64,000 nucleotides of DNA from contig NZ_CP031356.1 in assembly GCF_003355475.1 (NCBI RefSeq), positions 434,001 through 498,000 of the forward strand, given 5' to 3'. The notes under the pieces were generated by a model that saw only the letters and a list, made by a program, of their open reading frames with translations, was not told the origin of the DNA and made no database searches. Below, in pieces: positions 27,446-36,011 of the stretch. The stretch's first letter is position 1. Every line of letters begins with the position of its first letter. The DNA comes from Brachybacterium saurashtrense. GTDB lineage: Bacteria; Actinomycetota; Actinomycetes; Actinomycetales; Dermabacteraceae. The position numbers were made by a program, and so were the translations under genes.

Positions 27446-28486
27446 TCACATTCGGCCGGGGCGCCGGCCCGCGTGGAGGCGCCGCACCAGATCCTCCACG
27501 GAGGGCTCGGTGAGGGCGAGGTCCTGCACCTCCACCTGGGCGGAGACGGCGGTGAGCAGGGCCGGCGCGGTGAGCTCCGCCCCGGAGAACGCGATCCGGT
27601 GGCGGATCCCGTCGGCCTCGATCGGCAGGGCCCGCGCGCCCTCCGGCAGCACCAGCGGCGCCGTGCGCGGCGCGGCGAGGTCGAGCACCAGCTCCCGCGG
27701 CGCGCCGAGCCGCTCCCGGAATCCCGTGAGCGCGCCGTCGAATGCCACCTGCCCGGAGTCCACCACCACGATCCGCGCGCACAGCCGCTCCACATCGCCC
27801 ATGTCGTGCGTGGTGAGGAACAGCGTGGTGCCGCGCTCGGCACGATCCTCGCGCAGGAAGCGCCGCAGGCCCTCCTTGGAGACCATGTCCAGCCCGATGG
27901 TGGGTTCGTCCAGCACCACCAGCGCCGGGGAGTGCAGCAGCGCCGCGGCCACCTCGCCGCGCATCCGCTGTCCCAGCGAGAGCTGCCGCACCGGACGGTC
28001 CAGGAAGCCGCCCAGGTCCAGGCCGTCCACCAGGCGGTCCAGGCGTGCGGCGAGGGCGCGGTCGGTGAGGCGGTGCATCGCGCCGAGGATCCGGTAGCTG
28101 TCCCGCAGCGGCAGGTCCCACCACAGCTGGGAGCGCTGCCCGAAGACCACCCCGATCTCGCGGGCGAGACGGCGCCGCTCCGGCACCGGGACCCGGCCCA
28201 GCACCCTCAGCGAGCCCGCGGTGGGCTGCAGGATCCCGGTGATCATCTTGATGGTGGTGGACTTCCCGGCGCCGTTGGCGCCCACGAAGCCCACGGCCTC
28301 GCCCCGGTCCACGCGCAGCGAGATCTCGTCGACCGCGCGCACCAGCTGTCGGCGCCGGCGCCGGGTGCCGGGCGCGGCGGTGCGCACCGCGTAGTCGCGG
28401 CGCAGACGGCGCAGCTCCAGCGCAGGGGAGGCTTCGCCCGCGCCGGGCGCGGTCTCGGGGACGGACGGGGTGCGGTGCGGGGTCAT
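27446..28486 (-). CDS. ABC-2 type transporter ATP-binding protein
   Basis: A 346-aa ATPase of an ABC-2 type exporter. Walker A is GANGAGKSTT, the Q-loop is VVFGQRSQLWWDLPL, the signature is QLSLGQRMRGE, Walker B is LVVLDEPTIGLD and the H-loop is LTTHDMGD. The VFGQRSQLWWDLP stretch is typical of the subfamily paired with ABC2_membrane_6 (DUF990) permeases. About 100 residues follow the ATPase core and may form a regulatory domain. The ATG overlaps the permease stop by 4 nt and has AGGAG upstream. With the two permeases it makes a complete exporter; the substrate is unknown. Confidence 0.93.
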   Translation of the reverse strand: MTPHRTPSVPETAPGAGEASPALELRRLRRDYAVRTAAPGTRRRRRQLVRAVDEISLRVDRGEAVGFVGANGAGKSTTIKMITGILQPTAGSLRVLGRVPVPERRRLAREIGVVFGQRSQLWWDLPLRDSYRILGAMHRLTDRALAARLDRLVDGLDLGGFLDRPVRQLSLGQRMRGEVAAALLHSPALVVLDEPTIGLDMVSKEGLRRFLREDRAERGTTLFLTTHDMGDVERLCARIVVVDSGQVAFDGALTGFRERLGAPRELVLDLAAPRTAPLVLPEGARALPIEADGIRHRIAFSGAELTAPALLTAVSAQVEVQDLALTEPSVEDLVRRLHAGRRPGRM

Positions 28487-29322
28487 CCACCAGCTCCTGT
28501 GTAGCGTCGAACCCCGCCTCGCCAGAGCGTCAGGGCGAGGGCCCAGGCGAGCAGGGCCGCGGGCAGCCCGAGCCAGCCGGCCCACGTGGGGATCAGGGCG
28601 GGGCCGGGCAGGTCCAGCAGCGCCAGGGCGGGGGCGTAGGCGATCAGCGTCGCCGGGATCACGAAGGTGAAGAAGGCGCGCATCGGCAGGGCGAACACGG
28701 CGCCGGGGGTGGTGGCGACGTAGTTGCCGCCGTAGGTGAAGGCGTTGGCGAACTCGCGCCCGTCGACGAGCCAGAACTGCAGGGCGCCGGCCATCGTGAA
28801 CAGCGCCCCGAACAGCAGCGCCCCGGCGAGCGGGGCCAGCGCGGCCAGCAGCAGCGTCGCGGGCGTGGGGGAGAAGCCCGCCAGTCCCAGGGCGGTGGCG
28901 TACATCGCCAGCCCCACCAGGATCCGGCCCAGGCGGCGCAGCGAGAGGTCCAGGCTGGAGATCTGCAGCAGCAGCGGCACGGGCCGGATCAGCAGGGTCT
29001 CCAGCCGCCCGGAGCGGATCTGCGCGGAGAGGCCGTCGATCTCCCCGAAGAACAGGTCGCCGATCCCGAAGGCCAGGGCTCCCAGCCCGTACACCACCGC
29101 CACCTGCGGCAGCGTCATCCCGCCCAGGGTCTCCACCTGCGTGAGGATCACCCACAGCTCGAGGAACTCGGTGCCCACGATGAGCACCTGCCCCAGCAGA
29201 TCGGCGAGGAAGCTCGCGCGGAAGCTCGCCTGCGAGCGGAGCCGCGAGCCGTACAGGGTGCGCACCATCCGCAGCGTGGAGACGGGACGATCCGCCGCGG
29301 CGGTGCCCTCGTGCTCAGCCAC
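28483..29322 (-). CDS. ABC-2 family transporter permease (second permease)
   Basis: A 279-aa membrane protein with about six hydrophobic segments. Landmarks of the ABC2_membrane_6 family are SFRASFLADLLGQVLIVGTEFLELWVI, SGRLETLLIRPVPLLLQI (the interfacial loop) and GGNYVATTPGAVFALPMRAFFTFVIPATLIAYAPALALL. It overlaps the first permease by 8 nt and the ATPase by 4 nt, so all three are made together. It would form a heterodimer with the other permease. Confidence 0.88.
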   Translation of the reverse strand: MAEHEGTAAADRPVSTLRMVRTLYGSRLRSQASFRASFLADLLGQVLIVGTEFLELWVILTQVETLGGMTLPQVAVVYGLGALAFGIGDLFFGEIDGLSAQIRSGRLETLLIRPVPLLLQISSLDLSLRRLGRILVGLAMYATALGLAGFSPTPATLLLAALAPLAGALLFGALFTMAGALQFWLVDGREFANAFTYGGNYVATTPGAVFALPMRAFFTFVIPATLIAYAPALALLDLPGPALIPTWAGWLGLPAALLAWALALTLWRGGVRRYTGAGG

Positions 29323-30109
29323 CCTGCACCTCCACGCTGCGCACCCCGGCCCGCAGCATCGCCCAGGCCGCGACGGCGAGCAGCGCCGTCCAGCCCAGCT
29401 GCACGCCCATCAGCCCCAGCGCCTCGAGCGGCGGCACCCGGCCCGAGAGGGTGTCGATCGGGGTCTGGATCATCGAGGGGAACGGGGTGGCGCGCGCGAT
29501 CGCGAGCAGCCAGTCCGGGAACCACACGATCGGGATCAGGAACCCCGAGAGCAGGTTCATCGTCGCCGTGTACACGACGGTGAGTCCGCGCGTCTCCACC
29601 AGCCAGAACGCGACGAGGTTGACCATCATGTCGGCGAGGAAGGCGACCGTGATCGCGAGCAGCAGCGAGACCGCCCCCAGCAGGTAGGACAGCGGATCCT
29701 CCGGCAGCGCCAGCCCCGTCACCAGCGCGCCCACGGCCAGCGGCGGCAGCCCCCGGGCCAGCACCAGGAAGCCGGCCCGTCCCAGCTTCTGCGCGTAGTG
29801 GAGGGTCAGCAGGTCCACGGGCCGCAGCAGGTCCACGGCGATGTCCCCCTGGTGCACCCGCTGGGACACCTCCCGGGTGCCGAACGCCTCGATCGGGGCG
29901 AGCAGCGCCTGCCCCAGCCACACGTAGGTCGCGGCCTGCAGCATCGTGTACCCGCCCAGCTCGCCGCCGGCCGTCCCGATCGCCGCGAACAGGATCGAGG
30001 CGCGGATCAGGCCGAAGACGGTGTTGGTGAACACGCCGGCGGCCGTGGCCAGGCGGTAGGTGGAGTGCTGGCGGAAGGCGGCAGCGGCGATCCGTCCGTG
30101 AGCAGGCAC
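29315..30109 (-). CDS. ABC-2 family transporter permease (first permease)
   Basis: A 264-aa membrane protein homologous in plan to its downstream neighbour. The loop HQGDIAVDLLRPVDLLTLHYAQKLG corresponds to the SGRLETLLIRPV loop, and FLIPIVWFPDWLLAIARATPFPSMIQTP is the conserved region near the C terminus. About six hydrophobic segments are visible. It is the first gene of the three-gene exporter operon. Its start faces the divergent symporter gene 166 nt away, and the promoters of both must lie in that gap. Confidence 0.88.
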   Translation of the reverse strand: MPAHGRIAAAAFRQHSTYRLATAAGVFTNTVFGLIRASILFAAIGTAGGELGGYTMLQAATYVWLGQALLAPIEAFGTREVSQRVHQGDIAVDLLRPVDLLTLHYAQKLGRAGFLVLARGLPPLAVGALVTGLALPEDPLSYLLGAVSLLLAITVAFLADMMVNLVAFWLVETRGLTVVYTATMNLLSGFLIPIVWFPDWLLAIARATPFPSMIQTPIDTLSGRVPPLEALGLMGVQLGWTALLAVAAWAMLRAGVRSVEVQGG

Positions 30110-30275
30110 TCGCGTGAGCCTAGTGCGGTGGGTGCCAGGTCACAAGGGGCGCGCCGCATCGAGCGGTCCCGGCGGGGCCGCGCGGTGAGGCCGCCTCCGC
30201 AGAAGACGTCGCCGCGCGGCGCCGCCGACGTCTACGCTGTCCCGGTCCCCGCACCGTCCAGCGAACCGGAACGAG

Positions 30276-31577
30276 ATGACCTCCACCCCCGACGACGTCG
30301 TCGACCCCGCCGCGGCACAGCCCGCGCACCCCGCCGATCCCGCGCCGGAGGCCGCGCCGGGCGCCCCGCGGTGCAGCCGCTTCGGCCTGCTGCCCCGGAT
30401 CCTCGTCGCGATCGTCCTGGCCGTGCTGCTGGGACTGGTGATGCCGGAGCCGATCGCCCGCGTGTTCACCACCTTCAACGGCGTGTTCTCCGCCTTCCTC
30501 GGCTTCCTCATCCCGCTGATCATCGTGGGCCTGGTGACCCCGGCGATCGCCGAGCTGGGCCGCGGCGCCGGGAAGCTCCTCGCCGCCACCACCGGCATCG
30601 CCTACCTCTCCACGGCCCTGTGCGGTCTGCTCGCCCTCGGGGTGTCCCTCGCCCTGCTGCCGCGGATGCTCGAGGGCGCCGCCGTCGGGGCCCTCGAGAA
30701 CCCCGAGGACTCCGCGATCGCGCCGTACTTCGCGCTCGAGATCCCGCCCGTGTTCGGGGTGATGACGGCGCTGGTGCTCTCCTTCTGCCTGGGCATCGGG
30801 CTCACGCTGGTGCGCCGCGGCGCACTGCAGGAGTCCTTCGAGCAGCTGCGCGCGATCATCGTGCGGATCATCGAGGCGATCATCGTGCCGCTGCTGCCGC
30901 TGTACATCTTCGGCATGTTCCTGGGCCTGACCCTGAACGGCCAGATCTGGGCGGTGATCGGCACCTTCCTCGTGGTGATCGTGCTGGTGCTGGTGATGAC
31001 CGCGGTGGTGCTGCTGGCCCAGTACGGCATCGCCGGGGCGGCGCTGGGCAGGAATCCGCTGCGCATGCTGGGCCGGATGCTCCCCGCCTACATGACGGCG
31101 CTGGGCACCAGCTCCTCGGCCGCGACGATCCCCGTCACCGCGGAGTGCACCAAGCGCAACGGGGTGCCGGACGCTATCGCGGACTTCGTGATCCCGCTGT
31201 GCGCCACGATCCACCTCTCCGGCTCCACCCTGAAGATCACCACCTTCGCGGTCGCGATCATGGTGGTCACCGGCATGCCGCTGGACGTCCCCGCGCTGAT
31301 CGGCTTCGTGCTCATGCTGGGCGTGGTGATGATCGCCGCGCCCGGCGTCCCCGGCGGCGCGATCATGGCCGCCGCGGGCGTGCTCACCTCGCTCCTCGGC
31401 TTCGACGAGGCGGCGGTGGGCCTGATGATCGCCGCCTACATCGCGATCGACTCCTTCGGCACCGCCACCAACGTCACCGGCGACGGCGCGATCGCCGCGG
31501 TGATGACCCGCCTCTCCCGCGGCCGCGTGGAGGGGGACCTCACCGCACGGGAGCACGAGCACGTGCACGGGGTCTGA
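30276..31577 (+). CDS. Dicarboxylate/amino acid:cation symporter (DAACS family)
   Basis: A 433-aa secondary transporter of the GltPh fold that couples cation flow to uptake of a dicarboxylate or acidic amino acid. Hairpin HP1 is seen as ALGTSSSAATIPVT, HP2 as APGVPGGAIMAAAG, and TM8 carries DSFGTATNVTGD with the Asp and Asn that coordinate substrate and cation. In TM7 the usual NMDGT sodium motif reads HLSGST, which suggests a variant cation or substrate preference, as in the SstT or YhjX-like divergent branches. An Ala/Pro-rich N terminus of 30 residues precedes TM1. TACGCT at 30231 is a likely -10 box. Confidence 0.9.
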   Translation: MTSTPDDVVDPAAAQPAHPADPAPEAAPGAPRCSRFGLLPRILVAIVLAVLLGLVMPEPIARVFTTFNGVFSAFLGFLIPLIIVGLVTPAIAELGRGAGKLLAATTGIAYLSTALCGLLALGVSLALLPRMLEGAAVGALENPEDSAIAPYFALEIPPVFGVMTALVLSFCLGIGLTLVRRGALQESFEQLRAIIVRIIEAIIVPLLPLYIFGMFLGLTLNGQIWAVIGTFLVVIVLVLVMTAVVLLAQYGIAGAALGRNPLRMLGRMLPAYMTALGTSSSAATIPVTAECTKRNGVPDAIADFVIPLCATIHLSGSTLKITTFAVAIMVVTGMPLDVPALIGFVLMLGVVMIAAPGVPGGAIMAAAGVLTSLLGFDEAAVGLMIAAYIAIDSFGTATNVTGDGAIAAVMTRLSRGRVEGDLTAREHEHVHGV

Positions 31578-31686
31578 GCACCTCCCGGGCACGGCCAATC
31601 CCGCGGTCGGCCGTGCCGGAACCCGCGTCCCCGCACCGCTGGGACAACACCGCCCCCGGCGACCGCACCGACGTAGGCTCGAGGTC

Positions 31687-32481
31687 ATGACCTCCGCACC
31701 TGCCGCCCCGATCGCGACCTCGACCCCCGCCCTCACCGCCGTCGTCACCGGCGCCTCCTCCGGCATCGGCCGCGCCACCGCGCAGCGCCTGGTGGCCGAC
31801 GGGTGGCGGGTGCTGGCCGTGGCCCGCCGCCGCGAGCGGCTCGAGGAGCTCGCCGCGGAGACCGGCTGCGAGGTGCTGGCCGTGGACGTCACCTCCGACG
31901 ACTCCGTGGCCGCGCTGGTGGAGCGCGCCGAGGAGCTCTTCGACGGGTCCCTCAACGCGGTGGTGCACGTCGCCGGCGGCGCCCTGGGCGTGGAGCCCGC
32001 CGCGGAGGCGGACCTTGAGAAGTGGCAGCGGATGTACGACAGCAACGTGCTCGGCGCCGTGCGCGTCACCCGCGCCCTGCTGCCCGCCCTGCGTGCCAGC
32101 GGCCGCGGCGACCTGCTGTTCGTCACCTCCGTCGCGGGCCACGAGGCCTACCCGGGCGGCTCCGGCTACAACGCCGCGAAGGCCGGGGAGCACATGCTCG
32201 CCGCCGCGCTGCGGCTCGAGCTGAACGGCGAGAAGGTGCGGGTCATCGAGATCGCCCCGGGCATGGTGCGCACCGAGGAGTTCTCCCTGGTGCGCCTGGG
32301 CGACCAGGAGGCGGCCGACGCCGTCTACGACGGGGTGGAGCAGCCGCTCACGGCCGAGGACTGCGCCGACGTCATCTCCTACGCCCTCAACGCCCCGCAC
32401 CACGTGAACCTGGACCTCGTCACCGTCCGCCCGCTCGCCCAGGCGGCGGCCCACCGGGTGGCGCGCCACCAGGGGGTCTGA
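31687..32481 (+). CDS. Short-chain dehydrogenase/reductase (SDR)
   Basis: A 264-aa classical SDR, a soluble NAD(P)-dependent oxidoreductase. The cofactor motif is TGASSGIGRA; the Asn-Ala-Gly equivalent is VAGGALG; the catalytic Ser is in TSVAGHEAYPGGSG and the YxxxK pair in YNAAKAG. The Arg residues after the second strand (VARRRERLEEL) suggest NADP(H). Substrate unknown. The ATG follows TAGGCT (31674-31679) by 7 nt, a probable near-leaderless start. The stop overlaps the start of the ABC exporter by one base (TGATG), so the two are coupled. Confidence 0.92.
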   Translation: MTSAPAAPIATSTPALTAVVTGASSGIGRATAQRLVADGWRVLAVARRRERLEELAAETGCEVLAVDVTSDDSVAALVERAEELFDGSLNAVVHVAGGALGVEPAAEADLEKWQRMYDSNVLGAVRVTRALLPALRASGRGDLLFVTSVAGHEAYPGGSGYNAAKAGEHMLAAALRLELNGEKVRVIEIAPGMVRTEEFSLVRLGDQEAADAVYDGVEQPLTAEDCADVISYALNAPHHVNLDLVTVRPLAQAAAHRVARHQGV

Positions 32482-34490
32482 TGGCCGTCGGCGGCATGGG
32501 CGGCCCCGGCGGCATGGGCCCGGCCGGCGGCATGGGCGGCGGCATGGGCCCGGCCGGCGGCGTCGCCGGCGGGGGCCGCCCCTCCGCGCAGTCCCCGGAT
32601 CCCTCCCCGTCCCGCCCGGACCTGCGCCGGGTGCTGGCCCTGTTCCGTCCTTACCGGGGCACCCTCCTGGGCGTGCTGGCGCTGATCGTGGTGGGCGCCG
32701 CCACCGGGGTGGTCTCCCCGTTCCTGATCCGCGAGATCGTGGACGTGGCGCTGCCGGAGCAGCGCGCGGACGTGCTGGCCTGGACGGTGGGCGGGCTGAT
32801 CGCCGTCACCATCGTCTCCAGCGCCCTCGGGGTCACCCAGGCGATGCTCTCCACCCGGGTGGGGCAGTCCGTGATGCACGACCTGCGGGTGGCGGTGTTC
32901 ACCCACCTGCAGCGGATGGGGCTGGGGTTCTTCACCCGCACCCGCACCGGCGAGATCCAGTCGCGCATCTTCTCCGACATCGGCTCGATGCAGGCCGTGG
33001 TCACCTCCGTGATGACGCAGATCGTCTCCGCCGGCGCGGCGGTGGTGATGGCGCTGGTGGCGATGCTCGCGCTGGACTGGCGCCTGACCCTGTTCTCCCT
33101 GGTGGCGCTGCCGTTCGCGGTGTGGATGAACCGCCGGGTGGGCCGGCGCCGGCGGGAGATCGTGCGCACCCGGCAGGAGAAGGCCGCGGATCTCTCCGCC
33201 GGGATCCAGGAGTCGCTGTCCGTCTCCGGGATCCTGCTGGGCGTGACGATGGGCCGCACCGAGGCGCTCAGCCGCACCTTCGCCCAGGACTCGCACGAGC
33301 TCGCCGATCTCGAGGTGCGCTCCACGATGGCCGGCCGCTGGCAGATGGCGGTGTTCACCACCGCGATGGCCCTGTTCCCCGCCCTCACCTACTTCCTGGG
33401 CGGGCACCTGATGTTCTCCGGCGCGGACGTCACCATCGGCACCCTGGTGGCGTTCATCGCGCTGCAGTCCACCCTGTTCCCGCAGATCAACGGGCTGCTG
33501 CGGGTCGCCACCCAGGTGAACAGCTCACTGGCGCTGTTCACGCGCGTGTTCGAGTACCTGGACGCCCCGATCCTCATCCAGGACGCACCGCACGCGCTCG
33601 CCCTGGACCCCGCCGCGGTGCTCGGCGAGATCCGCTTCGAGGACGTCACCTTCACCTATCCCGGCGCGGACGAGCCCGCCCTGGACGGCATCGACCTGGT
33701 GATCCCCGCCGGTGCGCACACCGCCCTGGTGGGCGCGACCGGCTCCGGCAAGACCAGCACCGGCTACCTGATGGCGCGGCTGTACGAGCCCACCTCCGGC
33801 GCCGTCACCCTGGACGGCCACGACCTGCGCGATCTCACCATGGAGTCCCTCGCCGCGAGCATCGGCGTGGTCACGCAGGAGACCTACCTGCTGCACGCGA
33901 GCATCGCGGACAACCTCCGCTTCGCCCGGCCGGGCGCGAGCGACGAGGAGCTGGTGCGGGCCTGCCGCATCGCCCAGATCCACGAGCACATCGAGGCGCT
34001 GCCCGAGGGGTACGGCACGGTGGTGGGGGAGCGCGGCTACCGGTTCTCCGGCGGGGAGAAGCAGCGCCTGGCCCTGGCCCGCACCATCCTGCGCGACCCG
34101 CCGGTGCTGCTGCTGGACGAGGCCACCTCGGCGCTGGACGTCGCCACCGAGCGCGCGATGGCAGGGGCCCTGGACGCCGCCGCCCGCGGGCGCACCACCG
34201 TCTCCATCGCCCACCGCCTCTCCACGGTGCGCCATGCGGACCAGATCCTCGTGCTCGAGGGCGGGCGGATCGCCGAGCGCGGTACCTACGACGAGCTGGT
34301 GGAGCGCGGCGGGCTGTTCGCCGAGCTCGCGCTCGCCGACGCCCGACGGGACGCGGAGGCGCCCGACGCCGCCGCGCAGGACGGCACGGACGCGCGGGCC
34401 GACGTCCCGGGCGGGGCCGACGTGCGGGGCGGGGCCGACGCGCGGCCCGACGTGCGGGGCGGGGCGGAGGAGACGACGCCCCGGCGCTGA
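32481..34490 (+). CDS. ABC transporter, fused permease and ATP-binding protein (exporter type)
   Basis: A 669-aa half-transporter of the MsbA/LmrA type. Residues 1-32 are a striking Gly/Met-rich stretch built of GGMGPAGG-like units, then six transmembrane helices from about residue 55 to 340, then the ATPase with Walker A GATGSGKTS, signature FSGGEKQR, Walker B VLLLDEATSALD and the H-loop AHRLST. The C terminus carries a ~35-residue low-complexity tail with repeats of the form GGADVRGGADARPDV. Likely a drug, lipid or peptide exporter working as a homodimer. It is coupled to the upstream SDR gene. The low-complexity ends are unusual for the family and probably disordered. Confidence 0.92.
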   Translation: MAVGGMGGPGGMGPAGGMGGGMGPAGGVAGGGRPSAQSPDPSPSRPDLRRVLALFRPYRGTLLGVLALIVVGAATGVVSPFLIREIVDVALPEQRADVLAWTVGGLIAVTIVSSALGVTQAMLSTRVGQSVMHDLRVAVFTHLQRMGLGFFTRTRTGEIQSRIFSDIGSMQAVVTSVMTQIVSAGAAVVMALVAMLALDWRLTLFSLVALPFAVWMNRRVGRRRREIVRTRQEKAADLSAGIQESLSVSGILLGVTMGRTEALSRTFAQDSHELADLEVRSTMAGRWQMAVFTTAMALFPALTYFLGGHLMFSGADVTIGTLVAFIALQSTLFPQINGLLRVATQVNSSLALFTRVFEYLDAPILIQDAPHALALDPAAVLGEIRFEDVTFTYPGADEPALDGIDLVIPAGAHTALVGATGSGKTSTGYLMARLYEPTSGAVTLDGHDLRDLTMESLAASIGVVTQETYLLHASIADNLRFARPGASDEELVRACRIAQIHEHIEALPEGYGTVVGERGYRFSGGEKQRLALARTILRDPPVLLLDEATSALDVATERAMAGALDAAARGRTTVSIAHRLSTVRHADQILVLEGGRIAERGTYDELVERGGLFAELALADARRDAEAPDAAAQDGTDARADVPGGADVRGGADARPDVRGGAEETTPRR

Positions 34491-34669
34491 CCCGTCGGCC
34501 GCTCCGCCACGGCCCCGCCCGGCCGGGGCGTACGACCAAAGGGGGACACGGATCTCCACCCAGCGCGGGATGCGCGGGCGCTCCCGGCGCGGAAGGATCG
34601 AGGGATCGTGGCGGCGTCCCGTCCCTGAGGGGTGCAGCCGCCGGTCATCGACAGGGGGAGGGGTGCGCA

Positions 34670-34894
34670 GTGGTGACGATGCCGATGCGCGAGGAGCAGC
34701 CGAGGCGGCGCGGCCGCAAGCCCGCGGTGGGCAGGCCGGTGCTGTTCGCGGTGCTGCTGGTGGTCGCGGCCCTGGGGGTGCTGACGCTGCTGGTGGTGGG
34801 GCCCAGCCTCACCGTGCCGGTGGGCGTCGCGAGCGCGGCGACGGTGATGGCGCTGGTGGCGTTCGCCTGGGCGGTGGCGGGGCCGCGGCTCTGA
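34670..34894 (+). CDS. Small membrane protein, 74 aa, unknown function
   Basis: A short protein with a basic N terminus (EEQPRRRGRKPAVGRP) and two adjacent hydrophobic segments (VLFAVLLVVAALGVLTLLVV and VASAATVMALVAFAWAVAG), so two membrane helices with the N terminus inside. GGGGAGGGG lies 8 nt before the GTG at 34670; an ATG 9 nt inside is an alternative. Its 3' end is 9 nt from the stop of the convergent ferredoxin gene. No function can be assigned. The preceding 179 nt (34491-34669) hold no other gene. Confidence 0.65.
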   Translation: MVTMPMREEQPRRRGRKPAVGRPVLFAVLLVVAALGVLTLLVVGPSLTVPVGVASAATVMALVAFAWAVAGPRL

Positions 34895-34903
34895 GCCGCC
34901 GGC

Positions 34904-35176
34904 TCAGACGTCGATCTCGATCTCGCCCTCACCGCGGGAGACGCAGGTGATCATCTGATCCTCCTGCTCGTCGTCCATCAGGAACTCGTCCATGTGCTCC
35001 ACCTCGCCGGAGACCAGCGGCACCACGCAGGTGCCGCACACGCCGCCCTCGCAGGAGTAGTCCATGGGGACGCCGGCGTCGAGCAGAGCCTGGAGGAGGG
35101 ATTGGCCCTCCTCGACCTCGACCGTGATGCCCGACTTCAGGCACTTGGCGGTGAAGGGCTCTCCGAACAGCGACAT
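34904..35176 (-). CDS. [2Fe-2S] ferredoxin, plant type
   Basis: A 90-aa soluble electron carrier. The cluster ligands are Cys42, Cys47, Cys50 and Cys78 in the pattern C-x4-C-x2-C-x27-C (YSCEGGVCGTC...ITC), the chloroplast-type spacing also used in oxygenase reductases. The protein is acidic at the C terminus (GEGEIEIDV). The ATG has AAGGAG 6 nt upstream. There is no oxygenase or reductase gene next to it, so its partner is not local. It is convergent with a small membrane protein gene. Confidence 0.93.
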   Translation of the reverse strand: MSLFGEPFTAKCLKSGITVEVEEGQSLLQALLDAGVPMDYSCEGGVCGTCVVPLVSGEVEHMDEFLMDDEQEDQMITCVSRGEGEIEIDV

Positions 35177-35295
35177 CCTCGCTCCTTCTGCGTCGACCGC
35201 CCTGTGAGCCGGGGCGGAATCCTCGGACCACCAGTGTTCCACGACCTCGTGGACGCGACGAGGTGACTCTCGCCTCGCTCGGCCGGACCGGCAGC

Positions 35296-35355
35296 ACGGC
35301 GTGGGGCGGGTCGGTGTGTGGCAGGACGGCGTGGGGCGGGTCGGTGTGCGGCAGG
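35296..35355. repeat. Two tandem 30-bp units with a degenerate third copy
   Basis: The unit beginning acggcgtggggcgggtcggt is present at 35296-35325 and 35326-35355 with one mismatch, and a weaker third copy runs to about 35380. The repeats lie just after the stop codon of the small secreted protein gene on the minus strand, in the 194-nt gap before the ferredoxin gene. Confidence 0.8.
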
Positions 35356-35370
35356 TCGACGTGCGGCGGG

Positions 35371-35604
35371 TCAGCGCGCGCCCGGATCCTGCGCGTCGTC
35401 CTCCGCCTCGACGCGCTGCGCGGCACCGCCCTGCACGGCGGCGGCGGGCGCGGAGAGCGCGGGCCGCACCGTCGGCGCCGAGGCGGTCGAGGGCGACAGC
35501 GCGAGAGCGGCGGGGCCGAAGCTGAGCACCAGCAGCGCCGTGGCGCCGAGCGCCGAGGCCCGGGCGGTGGCCCGGCCCCGTCTCGGCGGGGTGTGCTCGT
35601 CCAT
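35371..35604 (-). CDS. Small hypothetical exported or membrane-anchored protein, 77 aa
   Basis: Starts at an ATG with GGAGG 5 nt upstream. A basic N terminus (PPRRGRATARAS) leads into one hydrophobic segment (ALGATALLVLSFGPAALAL) ending in a plausible signal-peptidase site, followed by an Ala/Pro/Ser-rich stretch and an acidic tail (VEAEDDAQDPGAR). No conserved domain is visible. It is divergent from the ileS T-box region. The tandem repeats after its stop could, in another frame, encode PHTDPPHAVL units, but I see no evidence that they are translated. Confidence 0.5.
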   Translation of the reverse strand: MDEHTPPRRGRATARASALGATALLVLSFGPAALALSPSTASAPTVRPALSAPAAAVQGGAAQRVEAEDDAQDPGAR

Positions 35605-35730
35605 GCATCCTCCTCGAGTCGTGGGCGGTGGGATCCGCCCACGCCGCCATTGCAGTCCCTGCGGCTGAGCAGGTGCTGGACGCCGGGCACGGAGTTCCTG
35701 GGATGCGCGTCTCTTCCGCGGACCGGCGCG

Positions 35731-35758
35731 TGACCGCCCCAGGCCCGGCGCGTACACT
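35731..35758 (+). promoter_or_regulatory. ileS promoter
   Basis: TACACT at 35753-35758 is a good -10 box. TGACCG at 35731-35736, 16 nt upstream, is a partial -35. Transcription would start near 35765, directly before the T-box leader. Confidence 0.5.
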
Positions 35759-35768
35759 GACCGCCATC

Positions 35769-35940
35769 GGCACCGACCCGGCCATCACCGGAGAGCCGCG
35801 GGAAGAACAGCCCACCGCCCTGCCGGGCGCGGGCCCAGTAGAACCCGCCGGGACCAGCCCGTGACAGCTGAGGAACGAGGGGAGACCCGTCGCCGCCCCG
35901 TCGGCGCCCGGGCTCAACCGAGGTGGTACCGCGCCGCCGG
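35769..35940 (+). promoter_or_regulatory. T-box riboswitch of ileS, ultrashort stem I type
   Basis: The leader contains the T-box core ggtggtaccgcg (35922-35933), where TGGT would pair with the NCCA end of uncharged tRNA-Ile. Near the 5' end a small hairpin CCGG-CCATCA-CCGG exposes ATC (35784-35786), the Ile codon, as specifier in a terminal loop. This matches the actinobacterial ileS T-boxes with ultrashort stem I that act on translation. The ribosome site GGAGG lies at the end of the leader, 10-15 nt before the ileS ATG. Exact ends are approximate. Confidence 0.88.
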
Positions 35941-36011
35941 CCCGCGCCGGGAGCGTCCTCGGGCAGCACGCCCGCCGTCGCCGTCCCGTCCTTCCTCGGA
36001 GGTCCGCCCCC

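Noticed and set aside
35371-35757. Longer 128-aa version of the small secreted protein
   Set aside because: The extra N-terminal 51 residues overlap the ileS promoter region and are Arg-rich without a signal; the ATG at 35604 has a good ribosome site directly before a proper signal segment.
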